Assembly: GCA_013397695.1 (NCBI GenBank) | Contig: VYZI01000108.1 | Location: forward strand, 530,054 to 594,053 | From: Centropus unirufus | Lineage: Eukaryota > Chordata > Aves > Cuculiformes > Centropidae | Length of the DNA: 64,000 nucleotides | Direction of reading: 5' to 3' | Part shown: in pieces, positions 11,673 through 25,219 of the stretch | How positions within the stretch are numbered: the stretch's first letter is position 1 | How the letters are laid out: every line of letters starts with the position of its first letter | Program-made: the position numbers and the translations under genes | Notes under the pieces: generated by a model | What the model was told of the DNA's origin: nothing | The model's database searches: none | The model's input: only the letters and a program-made list of their open reading frames with translations

Positions 11673-14600
11673 GGAGAGGGACTCTTCAAGTTCTTCTTTT
11701 AAGTTGACTTATTCTTGACATAAATACTAAATCTTCTGGTATGCACCTTGTACCAAACACAAAGGGAGGAGGAGCACAAATCTGTTCTAAGAATTTTACA
11801 TATTTTTTAGACTAATTGAAGTGCAAATAAAGCTATTATGCAATTCAGCATAACATGTTTCTACAATTAGGAATCTGATTTTTTAAAAAAATTAAATCAC
11901 GTTTCAAGAATGACAATCATAAACAATGATGCAGAAAAATATGCAAATTGTGAGACTTTTCAATAACACCAACACAATTTTTTTTCTATTTTTACTGAGG
12001 AAAAGTTAAAAATTTTTGAGAAAAAAAAACTCAGCCAAAAATGGCAAATTTCAAAATGCATTTGCTATACAGACAGGTAAAGGAAAATACAGCGTAATTA
12101 TAAAAAAGATCATTTAAATGATCTAAAAAACAAGGTCCTTGTAAGTTAACAGCTTAAACATAGCTTATTTGAACATCAACATAAATACCAGAACTCTAAA
12201 GTGATAAGTTCCAACGCTTTTCTTTCTCACAAAAATAAGGAGTATAAAGAAAGATACTATCACATACAAATCACTTGAAATGAACATTAAATAATCTTGG
12301 AACACATTACATTGAATTTTGTGCCACTTATCTGCCAAGGATGGTCTCAATATTCCCCTTTCCTGTCATGTTTGGGGTTTTGTAAGTACCTTTACTTCAC
12401 TGATATTGCTCCTGTGTTCCATACTGATTGTCATAGTCAAAATGCCCTGTTCCTCCCTGTCTTTTAAATCTTACCAATTCACACAAGTCAATAAGAATAC
12501 CCTAAAAAATGTCTCCATGTACTTTGATAGATAATCCAAAATGTACCCTTTTTTTGAGCCTACCTATCAGAAAACTGCTTTTCCATTAAAATTATCTCTA
12601 GGTCAAGTCTAACAAATTCAGGCACGAGATGAATCAGACTTGGGAAAATTCTTTTTACACATCCCTTAACACATTTCCCTGTCAGATCTCTGAAAATAAA
12701 AAAAAAATAAAATTCCACCTTGATTTAGAAAGGCATAAGAGATACTTCAAATCAGACCCTTTGACGAGTTGTTTTAATTTTCAGTCACATTTGAGAGGCC
12801 ATACCAATGCTAGCAAAAGAGATTATTATAATTATTAGGCAACTAAAATGTATCCAGTTCTGCTGATGAACAGCAAAGGCATGGACACTTAGCTTTAAAC
12901 ACTTAAGTTGCAGAACACTTTAAAACAGGATACTAAAACCCTCAGAACTGAATGTAAAAGCACAGGCATTTCTCACACAGAGAAATTCAGCAAGAAAGTA
13001 TTTATTCAAAACAATGGCTTCTCCAGTGCTTGCCTTGTTTTTCTAGTTTTGGGGCGTTTTATGTGACGAATCAGGACTAAAGGCAACACAGCATCAATTA
13101 TGCTGTCTGACATATGAGGTTATTTCTCTGTATTTATTGTAATCTGAGAAATGAATAAAATGTTTCTCAGGATTCTCTCCAGATTTCCCTTAGGAAATAT
13201 GTATGTGGGTGTGAAGAAAAGGGACGCAAGTGAAGGCTCTTCTCAACAAGGAGGAATTTATCTCCAACCTCAGAAAGCAAATTGATGTCAGAATTACGGA
13301 TATATGAAATTGCAAACAACTTGAAAATGTTCTCGTCTCATTCATGCCGACAAGAGCGTGTAACGTGTTGTGTGATCCAAAACCACTTCTGTATGTAAGC
13401 ATCTGCCAAAAGGGCAGGCAGGAAGTTGCCTTACAATCTGGAGTGCTAAACTGAAACCAGGTCCCCGTAGGTCAAAGAAATCTCATTTTCTTAATCTTCA
13501 AAACAAATCAGGAATGTCACGTTGAGAAGAATCACCTGAGACTGCAGGAAGCTATATGACAGTTGCACAGAATGGAATTGAGCTGGTTTCCACCCTCACA
13601 ACCCCCACAGTTTAACTCAAACATTTGTGATTGTGCTAAATTCTGGTGATCTTCCTCTTGGGTTAAAAGAGTAACAGAACTGTGCAGTGTGGGAAGCCAC
13701 CTAGTGACGAATGAGCACAAATATGCCTGAAGTTGTCCAAACTTTTTAAACAGATGACGCAGTTGGAGCTTGTGATTCCTGCTGTTTTTCTCACTGACTT
13801 GCAAGTTTTGTGGTGTGCTGGAGGTTAGAGAATTGCATAGTGATTTCTGGCAAGTTTTACGAGTCTTCCTAAACCTTCTAATGGAACCGTAAAATGGCCG
13901 ATTTTCTGAAGATGAGATGTACAAGAGAAAAAGGAAATGTATCAAAATGTATAAAAAGATTTGATGCTAGTTTGAAACTCATGATGGCAGTGTATGCAGA
14001 AGTAGTTTGTGAGACTGGGAGGAAATAACCTAACAGAGGCAAGTGTGCAAAAAGTGGGAACATTCAAAACTAACTATTTTCCTCTAACTCAGTGCAGAAG
14101 TCGTTCAGTAGACTCAAAAGCAGAAGCCGTCATGACCCAGAAAAATGTTGTAGATATACACTTAAAACAGCATTTCTCCAAAACTGAGAGCATTCAAGAA
14201 AGAACATGAATGCGAAATGTTGCACAGCAGGAACTGGAGACCAGGAATGCTTGGTGTGTCCAAACAGCATGTCATAATGATTTGTGCCTGTGGCAAAGAA
14301 CTTTACCAACTTGTACCTTCTGACTCCACTGAAAAACCTCACTGCATGTGAACAGTGTATGACTGGACTACATAAAGAGCCAAGGGGATGACGCAGATGA
14401 GATCCCTACTTACTCTGACATGTCGTCAAACAGCACCTTTGAAAAACAAAAGAAAAGAAAAAGGCACAAAATGCATCATGATAAGAATAGGGAAATGAAA
14501 AATTTGTGTTATTGTTCAGTTGGCAGTACTAGCATATAGTATGGAATTACTGTTGTATGTAATTTTGAACAGTAGAACGATGGCAAAGAAGCAACTGTTT

Positions 14601-15741
14601 ACTGGAATAATTTTTAGGTGTCAAATGCCAGTAAACTTAATGAAGGATTGGCTGAACATCTCTTGGAATAGGGCACAACGTATGCTGTTCATTAAAAACA
14701 TGCTTGTCCTAGAGCATTTAACAGCAATGAAAAATATAATCAGAGAGAAGAACACTAGTCTTCAAGTCATATCCCAAATGACATCACAACTGCAGGTATT
14801 TTATGTACTGGTGTAGAAGTTGTTTAAAGACCCTATGAACTTTTAAAAGTTTTGGGGTTTTTTCTTTTCCTCCCAAAATTACTCTTGGCTGAGAAACCTT
14901 CTCTAATCACTATAGGGAAAGTGAAGAAGCCCAGTTCAGGGTTACTTTGTCATTGAAGTAAAACAGCATCACATCAGAAAACCTCAGATGTTGTAGCTAC
15001 AGGCTTTCACAAGTTCTGTACCTAAAATCCCCCAGACAGAATTGAAGATCACAGAAGTGAGTTCAAGCAGTGAAGACATGAAAAATGAGAAAGTAGTAGT
15101 ATCATAAAGAGAGTAACAGTAGCAGAAATCATGGAGACATGTACAAAGCTGAAAGACAAGTCATAATGCAAAAGATAAACAATTACCACTTTAGAGGCAA
15201 ATAGTGAAAAGCTTATACTCTAATCATATAGTGACTACAGACACGTAATAAACTCATCTTATAGATCTTGCATTCTGTGAGCAATCATCCCGAATTCAAG
15301 GTTATCCTCGTCTCAGGTTAGCATAAGCAGACTTGTACTGAGGAAGAATGTGCAAAACATCTGTATCATATGCACTACATCTGTATCTGTACGCACTATT
15401 CAAGGCACTCTTCTACAATACAGACCAGCCCTAACAAGAACTACCACATGCAGCAATAAGAAAAACTGAAGACTTCAACAGATTCCATCTCCCCAACAGG
15501 AGAAGAGAATTTATTATACTGAAGGTCAGGTAGTCCAACCAAGGTGACCGGGCCCAAGACTACTGTGGAATGAAGAGGATCATAGTTCCTTAGACTAATA
15601 TGGCCAAAGGGGAAACTCCTTCTGTCTTCAGCCGTTGATTTCAATGAGCAATCTCCAGTAACAGGCACTAGAGGCTCAGCTTTTTTGGCACTGAAGGGAG
15701 TATAAGTCTACTCTTCAGAACCAGCTGTAGCAAACTTTCAT
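11673..15741. other. Intronic sequence, nothing recognised
   Basis: AT-rich with an 18-bp perfect palindrome at 12107-12124. A 137-codon minus frame (13532-13945) and a 98-codon plus frame (14520-14816) have no known relatives that I recognise and no good splice context. Confidence 0.6.
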
Positions 15742-16120
15742 AAAATCATAGAATCACCAGGTTTGAAAAGACCTTTAAGATCAACAAGCACAACTTGACC
15801 TGTCCACTACAAAACCATATCCCTAAGCACCATCTTTACCCATCTTTTAAACACCTGTAGGGACAGGGACTCGACCACCTCCCTGGGCAGCCTCTGCCAG
15901 GGCCTGATGACCCTTCTCGAGAAGAAAATTTTCCTAATGTCTAATCTGAACCTGCCCTAGTGCAGCTTGAGGCCATTCCCCCTCACCCTATCACCTGTCA
16001 CTTGAGAGAAGAGACCAGCACCCACCTCTCCACAATACTCCTTCAGGCAGCTGTAAGCAGGGACAAGGTCTCCCCTCAGCCTCTTCTTCTCTAAGCTAAA
16101 CAACCCCAACGTCCTCTTGG
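15742..16120 (-). mobile_element. CR1 LINE fragment, reverse orientation
   Basis: It begins with AAATCATAGAATCACCAGG, the reverse complement of the CR1 tail. It continues through GGGACAGGGACTCGACCACC, TTTCCTAATGTCTAATCTG, CCAGCACCCACCTCTCCAC and GGTCTCCCCTCAGCCTC, and stops just after AAACAACCCCAACGTCC. It is fairly well preserved and so relatively young. Confidence 0.95.
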
Positions 16121-17069
16121 AAGACAAGCCAACCTACTCAGAAGGGAAGAAACCATTCTTTCCTGGCCTGAATCCAACCACTTTCTTTTCTGCTTTCTTA
16201 TAGTATACCTCTATATAAGCCACTCAGAAAGCTAACCAGTAAAATGCAATACTTCCTGCTTTTTCGAGTGCATGAGGAAGCATAAGTGAGCAGGCACGTT
16301 CTCAGCAACAGGGACACAGACACACAGAGTACAGAAACACCTACAAGCATAACGGTAAAATAAGAATATGAACCACATGGGTGCACTACCTCTCTGTGAT
16401 AAACAAGACATTTTTTCCATGTTCTAAGTTACATAGTTACTACATAGTACCTAGAGGTTTTGTAGTAGACCATTATAAGTAATTATATATTCGATTTTTC
16501 ACACGTGAATTATTATAATTGCAAGAAATTAGCTATAACTGAAAAAAAAAACCAAAAAAATCTTTCAGGGAGTCTCATCAATATGCTATTTAAATATCTA
16601 ATTGGGAAATAATAACCTTTAATGTGAGTTACAGTAAGTTGCAGTGGAAAGAGACCTTAGGCAAAAAAAGAAGACTGTTAAAACTTTCTGTTGTAAACAA
16701 CTGTTTTTTCCTGTGCCTCTTGTTGCAGTCGTGTGGTTCTTGCAAGCTTTGAAATCCTAGCTTTTCAGATTTTATGATTAAAATTAAAATGCCTTCTGTG
16801 TACACACACAACTATGCCATCTTTCATTTCCATTCTATAAATATTTTTGTGAAGTCTCTCAAAGGAGAACAGAAGAATATCTGTTACGTGCCTGGTTAAA
16901 AGACATACTTAGTATATAGTATATAGTATATAGTATATAGTATATAGTATATAGTATATAGTATATATATTGATTAAAATATAAACAGAGAAGCCCAGTG
17001 CAGAGTTTTCATTTCAAAACTACATACACTATCTTTCCAGACTTTCTATCTTCTCTGTTTTCTGAAGGC
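16121..17069. other. Intronic sequence with one microsatellite
   Basis: Apart from the (AGTATAT)n array, nothing was recognised between the two CR1 fragments. Confidence 0.6.
16911..16970 (+). repeat. Heptanucleotide microsatellite (AGTATAT)n
   Basis: Eight uninterrupted copies of AGTATAT run from 16911 to 16966 and are followed by ATAT. Perfect copies suggest recent length change, so this is likely polymorphic. Confidence 0.97.
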
Positions 17070-17665
17070 AACTCACATGATGACTTCAGGATGGATGAGG
17101 AGCCGACCATGAGCTTATGACTAACTATTAAAAGGAGGGCAAGGACAGGTGACATCATAAGCAGGGGTCTGCTACAGGCCACTAGACCAGGAAGAGGGAG
17201 CAAATGAGGCTCTCTGTAGATGGAGAGATGCAGACTCATGTTTACAAGCCCTAGCCCTCATGGGGGACTTCAACCACCCCGCTATCTGTTGATGGACAGG
17301 ACAGCAGGACAACAAGCAATCCAGGAGTTTCCTGGAGTGTGGTAATGATAACTTCTTTCTCCGGCTGATAGAAGAGCCAACAAGGAGAAGTCCCATGCCA
17401 GACCTCAGGAACGATTCATCTAAACAAAGAGGAAATCAAGCAAAAATGCCAGGAGCCTTGTATGGATGAACAAGGAACTCCTGGACAAAATTAAACTAAA
17501 AAAAGATGCTTACAGAGGGTGGAAGAAAGTGCAGGTAGCCTTGAGAAATTGTTTGAGCAGACAGGGATCAGGTTAGTAAAGCTAAAGCCCTGATAGAATT
17601 ATATCTGGCCAAGGACGTCAAAGGCAACAAGAAAAGCTTCTATAGGTACATCTTCATTAGATCAG
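17070..17665 (+). mobile_element. CR1 LINE fragment, ORF2 endonuclease to pre-RT region
   Basis: The plus strand contains GGGGTCTGCTACAGGCCAC, CTCATGGGGGACTTCAACCA (LMGDFNHP, the end of the apurinic endonuclease domain) and AGTTTCCTGGAGTG. It then has GAAGAGCCAACAAGGAGAAG (EEPTRR), and further on GGCAACAAGAAAAGC followed by TTCTATAGGTACATC (GNKKSFYRYI). A stop follows the NHPAIC block and the segment after EEPTRR is shortened, so it is a dead copy with an internal deletion. It has no CR1 3' tail, which is unusual because CR1 copies normally keep the 3' end. Confidence 0.85.
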
Positions 17666-18727
17666 CACATATTTCAGGCAGCTTTCAGTATTAAATCAAG
17701 ATCATATTCTGTCTCTCTGCTGCAGTTGGTTGAGAAGTCTCATGGACAAGACATAGCAGTGGCTTTCCCCTTATGGGAGTATGTAGGGAGGCAGTGACAT
17801 CATCTCAGAAATTTAACCTTTCAGAAATCATAACCAGGGAAATATTCTGGCCTGAGAACATGAGGATTAACAATATTAAGTCTACAGGATGTGTTTTTTA
17901 TGATGAATTTTTGCTATCATGATTCATAAAGCAAACCAAGTAGTGTGTGTAGAACTACTTTTTTAAGTTCTTCTGCTACATTTGGATCGATCAGCTTAGA
18001 ACCATTGTGAACTTTAATGGATAACATAAAAAAAACCTGCAAAATTAAGGCATTAAGGACTTTTAAAAAAGTCCTAAGCACTAGTACGCATTTTCACCCT
18101 CAACATAAAATTTGGTAGCAAACTGCCCTGTTAGAAGAAAGTCTGCAATGCTTCAATATTGAGAGTACTAAGTCTGAAGAGCTACGCCTTAATCAGTATT
18201 TAAAAGACTCAAAAGTAGACCTGAAAATCTTTCTGAGATAAAGTAACATGCCAATCTTCAGTGAGATACTTTAGCACTACAGGGGTAATCTATCAGGCTT
18301 GGTTAAGTGGGTAATTTTGATTTAATTTTCATTTTAATAACGCTTTTGAAAGCCCTTCTCCCAGAAGGAAACATACTTAGATGTGCACATTGAGAAATCA
18401 ACAGCACTTTGACTGAATTACACAGTCCTCTCAATTCAACTGTGGTTGTATAATGTGTGTTTAGACTTCTTCTCTAGCCAATTACAAAAACTCGGCTGCT
18501 CGAAAAGAGAAAGGCAGAAACTTCAGGAGTACAGCAAGAACTTCAATGAACCTTTTTGCAAACCCAACGAATAGTAAGTTCTAGTGTGGGTTCATATTCA
18601 GCTCATACTACATTCCTCCCAGGCTTCCACAAACACCCAGGTAAAGCACAAATAAAATTAGATTTTGAATGTATGTGAGTGGTAACAACTTGGATATAAG
18701 GGAACTCAGGCTAGGCTAATACCACAG

Positions 18728-18741
18728 CTAAGTAAGTAAGT
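18728..18741 (+). repeat. Short (TAAG)n run
   Basis: Three to four TAAG units (CTAAGTAAGTAAGTAAC). A minor simple repeat. Confidence 0.8.
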
Positions 18742-19203
18742 AACAGCCCAAGCTACAGTAGAGAGTTCAGGATAACTAATTCCTTAATTAAAAGGTAGGA
18801 GACCAAGTCTTGATCCCATTAAAGATAGCTAAGTCACTACATAGGTTAGGAGCCTGGTACTAAGGAAGATTAGATCATGACGAGAAAAGATTTTTCCCTA
18901 GACCAAAAAAAAAGCTGTAATGCAAAATGGATTTGAGAGCATTTATTTTACTTCAAACTAACAGATGAAAAAATCACATTAAGAGATTCGTGAACAACTT
19001 CATGCATTTTCTCCAAACAGCATTTAAGATGATATTCTACTACTATTACCTCGCTTGTTCTACTAAGATGATCTGTACATGCTTAGGACATAAATAAAAG
19101 TTAAAAGGATTGCAGCAAATGCCCTTAATTCAAAGCAGAAAATTATTTTGGAGGGCAGGAACAAATCACTGTTTCAAATCCACTAATATCACTGTAGAAC
19201 TTA

Positions 19204-19230
19204 TTAAGACAACTACCCAAGTTGTCTTAA
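19204..19230. repeat. Perfect 11-bp inverted repeat with 5-nt loop
   Basis: TTAAGACAACT, spacer ACCCA, AGTTGTCTTAA. It would form a short perfect hairpin. No transposon or RNA gene was recognised around it. Confidence 0.9.
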
Positions 19231-22200
19231 GGTAAGGATTCTTTATGCATTTGGCACATAGGAAAACTGAGATTGACTGATGAATCTTTTTGTATCAGAG
19301 AGGTCTGGTAAGTCCCTTGTGCCCCTGAGCTGGTAGTCAGCAAACCTACTTAGAAACTCTAAAATACGTTGCTCCTGGCATGGAAGGTTTTCTCTGGAGT
19401 CACCATCTGTTGACAGAAACCACTAACTGCCACGGTAAATTAAACAGCAATAGATAGCTTGGATTTCTAGATGAGGAAACAGCAAACCTTAGAGCAATCA
19501 AAATTAACAGCAGAAAAACCTGCCCTTTGCTTCCAAAAAAATCAGGCAAACATTGAAAAAAGTCCAGGTCCCTTTAAGGGCACAATTTTTAAGGACAAAC
19601 GTACCACTGTGTGAAAACTGAGCTGGCTTACAATGGACAGAGCAGCACTTATCTTTAACAGATATTCCATACCTAATGGGGCTTCATTTTGGTTTGATTA
19701 AAATCATTATTATTACAGACTGCATGCTGTAGTGGAGACACAATACATTTTCTCTTGATACGACAGACTTGATTCGTGCAAAGAAACAGCTGAGTCAGCT
19801 CATGTACAGCAGCAGCATGGGCAAGAAACACACACAGAGGGATGTGTGCATGTTGACACGTGCTTTTGCATGGGAAAGCAACAAAAAAAGTTCACAGTTA
19901 CACAAGGACAAGCTGCTTCAAGATAGGAAATTTTTTCTCCTCTGTGTCTGAGAGAAGAAGGAATCAATAGCAAGCCTGAAGTCAAAATTACTGAGTAGAA
20001 TCTGACAATGTCTGGAGTTAAAAAACAATTGCATTTTGATTGCACCGACATTCTCAGATACAGTTGTATGAGAATGAGAGATACCTTAACAATCAGCACA
20101 TTGAAGGCTCCTGAAAATAAAGTGGTCCTACTGAATTCTCAGAAGAATAGATCCAGCTCGCAAGCATCCATGTCCATAAATTTATTTTTACTGCTGGAGA
20201 GGGAAAGGAGTTAGCATGAGCCATCAAGGAGTCCAGCGCTTTGGGGCTGAGGGATACACATGAAGCCTTTTCTTCCCCCGCAGACTTAAAAGAGAGGCCA
20301 GCAGTTCGCTGAGATCCCACATGTAAATGGCAACACACCACTACCTGTCACAGCCCTGTGGGCTCAGCAGACGTCTCCAGCAGCCTCCTCTGGGACAAGA
20401 GTCCCACTTAACCTCAGGCACACAGTAAGCAGCAGGTACATTGTCCTCTTCTGCCCTGGTCATATCTTTATAGTTTCAGAAACTGCTGAGCACTGCTGCT
20501 TTTCTGAGACTATACGTTAATTTTCAAACAAAGAGCCACCTGAAATACTCAGGTGGAGACACTGGGGAAGAGGAAGAGAAGGACAAAGAAACATAATAAC
20601 CTTTATTTCAAGGGAGGCAAGACTCCTCGAGCATGCAACATAACATAGAGCAGGACATTATGTAATTTAAATGTCTTATACAACTGAATTGTTTGAGGTT
20701 TTCAGAATACTCTGGTCTTATCAAGACATATTTGACTTTATTTTGTGGAGAACAAATATACATAATTGTGGTTTATAGTATTTTTCAGGTTATCCTATGG
20801 TATAAAATATATATTCTATTGAGCTGAGGACAGCAATAATTACTAAGCAAAGTAATTCATGTTTGTGAACTATCTCGTCTTAAATAATTTTTTTTCAAAT
20901 GGCAACATGTTAGGGAGATGTTAATTGTCTGCAGTTTGCTCAATTTGGAAAATAACTTTTTAAAAAAACACAGTATGAAAATACCTATGTTCAAAATATA
21001 CTAAAATAATTTCACAGGGTGGTCCCTCTCACGAGCCACTTAATGCTAAGTGTATAAACCCTACAGTATCCTGCTCATATTAACCTCCATAATCAGACTA
21101 GCAATAACCTGCTTCAGGAACTAGCAATGTATTTTACTACCTCAAATGCACTACTACAATTCAAAAGATATATATATAAACGAGACCATGGCTCCATCAG
21201 TTTACATCCTTGACAACATTTACAACTAGAAAGACACTATTACGTTTGATTGCCATAAATACTGATGAAAAAGTAAAAAAAGGATGCTATGTGAAACTTA
21301 GACACAAGTAAATATAAAATAATTCTTTGCTTATTTTTAAACATTGAAAGGATTGTGAACACATGGGCACAAACAAGACATCAATAGAAAGACAATAAGT
21401 GAAAAAAAATTCATCACTGAAAGTAACTACACCAGAATGGCTCATATCCAGACTTAAAAAACAATCAATGTCTGAAACTGCGGTTAAAAAAATGCTAGAA
21501 TTCAGCAATATGACAAAATGGCACCCAAACATTTACCATAAGTCAGAGGAAGAAAGTAACTGCACCAAGCCTTGAAGTGGTATTCTGACCTAAACAGCAC
21601 ACTATGTTTTACAGTAAATTTTGAAGGCAAGGTTACTGGAAGACAAGGAAGTAAGAGAGAGGGAACAAAACTCTCAAAATGTTTATGAAAGCACTAAACT
21701 CAAAGCAGAGCTAAGATCTACCACACTTTTTTCCTCTAGGCAGTAAAAGTTGACACCTACTGGTGACGCCTAGAGCAATGCAATTACATGTTACCTCCTG
21801 GAGAAATGCTAAATAAGTTGGAGAAGATAGCAAATCATTAGAGGACTTGTGTGGGATGTTTTTCTGTTTGTATTGTTTCAGGTTTTTAGGAAACTGATCA
21901 AATGGGAGATGACAAAGCAGAGTTGAGGAAAGGAAAGCATCTAGGGAAGGGAGATTAAAATATTCCTCACAGTAGAAATACAGAGCAGACAAATGCTTGT
22001 AGTCCTACAGAGAAATGGACACCATGAGCTGCTTGGTAGGCAAAGGGTAGCTTATTCAAAGAAAGAAAAGGCTTAATATAAGCATGATAACTCTTTACCA
22101 ACAATGAATGCTGTTTAAAATCTTTTACTATTTAAAAGTGACCGTCCTGCCTCCTTCTGTGTAACCTAGGAGTAACACACCAAGCCTGCAGAAAGAGGTA

Positions 22201-25199
22201 AATGGAATTCCTCTGCAGTGCTGAATGTTTTGTAAGTCTGGAATATTCTTACCCTGTATTGATGGAAATGATTTCTATCAGTGGGTTCTTCCTAATCTTT
22301 GGCAAATCCAGTCGTGCTCCCCCCAAACGTTTTCCATTATCCTTTTTCTGACCCAGCAGTCTCACTGAATGACCTTCAAATGAAGCACAACAGTGGAGTC
22401 AACGTGAAGCACAAGTCCCATCATATCTGTTTTGATTTGCTTTTCTTCAGAAGTACTGTTTTATACTTCAAAGACCAAAAATGAGAATGAGATGTAATAA
22501 TGTATTTTCTCCAGTTGGAGCATTTAAAGAGAGATACTGACAGGTATAATAAATCACACTAATAGGAAAAAATTATTTCATCCAATTATAGTGTCACACT
22601 TTCATTTCCTGGTTTATTCAATTAAAATTATCTAAATAGTTTCATTTTCAGATTATCAAGCAAATATAAACATAACAAGATTTAGATAACCTGTATCGCA
22701 GCATTCAAATACTTTCCCCATAATTTCATTCAAACCCAAATTAGAAGATAATAAACAACTAAATATTGTTTCACTTATTGCATGGAGAACCAACACATTT
22801 CAGTCAAAGTTACCTGACTACATTAAGTCTGAGGGAAAGTCCTTTGAAGTATATCCAGAGAACATCATCATGGCTAAAATGACTACCAGGGTTTTTGCGT
22901 GTTCCTCCCACACCAGGAAGGCTGCAGGTCAGCAAGCTGCCTCGCAGCCCCTTTCCTGAAGCCAGTAACGTTCAGACAGTAAAATACAGATACCATCATA
23001 AGCTGTCCACAACAGTACATCGCTTGTGCTATGTCAAATCCTGTATTTGAGGAGCACAAGTGACTGGATTTGCTGCTATTCAGAAGCAAGATCTAACAGT
23101 GAAGAATAAAAACAATTAAGCGTATGTTATTGCACGAGTAGCATAAAATGTGTCATAAAAGTCAGACCTGTATCATTTATTCCATAAAGTCTAGAATAGC
23201 CAGGTAAGAGAAGGTAAGCAAAAGCTAATGCTGAAAAGAGGTGGAAAGTAACCTCAACATTGAGCAGAGGAGAGAAAGAACATATCTATTGAGGCTGGAA
23301 AACTCTTTGATAGTACATGAAACTACAACTACAATCTGACAAATATTTCAAGCAAGAATCTACCCTAAAAAAGCAAAGGGTGGGGGCTGAAAGGAAAGCA
23401 TGAAACTATGAAGTACTACCTGAGCCACATCCAGCACAGCAAAGTGGATAACCAATTCAGATCAATTAAAAAGCACATTGAACCAAATCTCCAACTTACA
23501 CCACCAACAGCTATTTATAAAACTAATTAATCTGTCAGTTAAGGTCTTTCTCCACTACCTGTTCTAAGGAGTCATTAATTCATTTTTAAATAACACAGCA
23601 TTCGTACTGTGGGTTTATTTCTGTGATACAGAAACAGGTGGGAAATAAACTATCTCCATCAAAAATGTGATCTAATGAAGATGTGAGCAGGACTGGCCTG
23701 ATATCATAGTGGTTAATACTAAAAAGAGACATCATAACATTAACATGACCTAAAAGGTATTATTTTTGCTGTTGCATTTGCCAAAAAGTTCATAACATCC
23801 TGCTGTGAATTTAGCAATATGGCACTTGTGCTATTAATATTTGCTGAATTATTCATTTCTACCTTTTTGTAACAGTAACAGCAATATTTTTGCTGTACAA
23901 TACAATCAGTTATTTTCCAGTCTAATGCTTCATTAGAGTGTTACAAATACGGCACCATTTTATTTACTTGTAGAGTATGAGCGATTGCATTACAGTAGGC
24001 ATAAAACCTAAACCAGAAGCATGGTACATTCCTTTTTTTGTATTTCCTAACACTGTGGTTTATTTGGAATAAACCACTTGATCCAAATATTCGGCCACTT
24101 GCTATATTAAAGGTCCATGTGGATTTATGGCTGAAAATATAGTGGAATGATTTACAGTTTTCTTAAAACAACCAGGCTCAACAATACAACAAGTTTTCCA
24201 AATTTAGAATTCATACATTTAAAACAGGGGAAAAGCCACCACCCTGAACTTCAAAAACCCAAACAAACCCAACAAACCACAAAAGAACCCTGCCCCCCCA
24301 ACAAGTAACATCTCATAATGCAGAATCAGTGAGGCTTGATCTCCTCCGCAGACCCTCAAAATGAACAGCCACATGAATTATTGCTCTGTAACAAGGAAGT
24401 AGCTCACACTCTCCCTTTCTCATACTGAAAGAGTTAATCAGAGGTAACCTTTTTCATGGAACTTCTGGCAAGACTACAAAACTTGTCACAAATCCATTTG
24501 AAATTTGTCAAGGGACTTGAACAGAGAAAGGAGGGAGGCAAATGGAGATAATGAGAGACCTGTGCAGGAGGCACAACTTTAGAATCCATGTTTTCTTAAA
24601 AAAATTAAATACTATGACAGTCTAGAAAACCTTGTTAACGAAAAGCAACATTACCACCTTCTTACATATCTTCACCTTTCAGATGCTAGGTTGGCTACTG
24701 TACATACATATATGGAAAAGAAAGCAAAAAAACCCCACCTAGCATGCTTGCACATAGAATGTAACACATTAAAGAGTGTAAGACCTGGCCTCTCTCACCT
24801 TCAGAAACTGTCTTTATGTGGGAAAGCTCTCTTTTCACCTCCCACGTCATCCACTAAAAACTAACACACCCCAAGCACACACCAGTGCTCAGGAAATCTA
24901 TGGCCTGACAACCAAGTACGTATGGCAGCTCCTTTTCCAATGATGCATGGCCACAGTTTTTCCCATAATCCTACTGAAGGACACTGCAGTTCAAGTTAAT
25001 GCGAGGCCTGCACAACCCATGTGGCACTCAACAATGAGAACATCCCTGTACTTTTCACTCCAAACACCAGAGGATAAAAAGCGGTACTGGGAGATGAGTT
25101 TTAGCAGAGAGTTCAATGCTTCAAGAGAGCAAGCAGCCCATGCGTATCCTACTACAGTGATGTGTGCTGCAGGCACACTTAATTCAGGGTTTGTTTTTG

Positions 25200-25219
25200 T
25201 TTTAAATAAATAAATAAAT
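25200..25219 (+). repeat. Short (TAAA)n run
   Basis: About four to five TAAA/AAAT units before CCCCC. A minor simple repeat. Confidence 0.85.

Noticed and set aside
13532..13945. 137-codon minus-strand frame
   Set aside because: No recognisable family and no convincing acceptor/donor pair. Its length is within chance for this much sequence.
14520..14816. 98-codon plus-strand frame beginning with Met
   Set aside because: Low-information composition, no homology recognised, no promoter or polyadenylation context.
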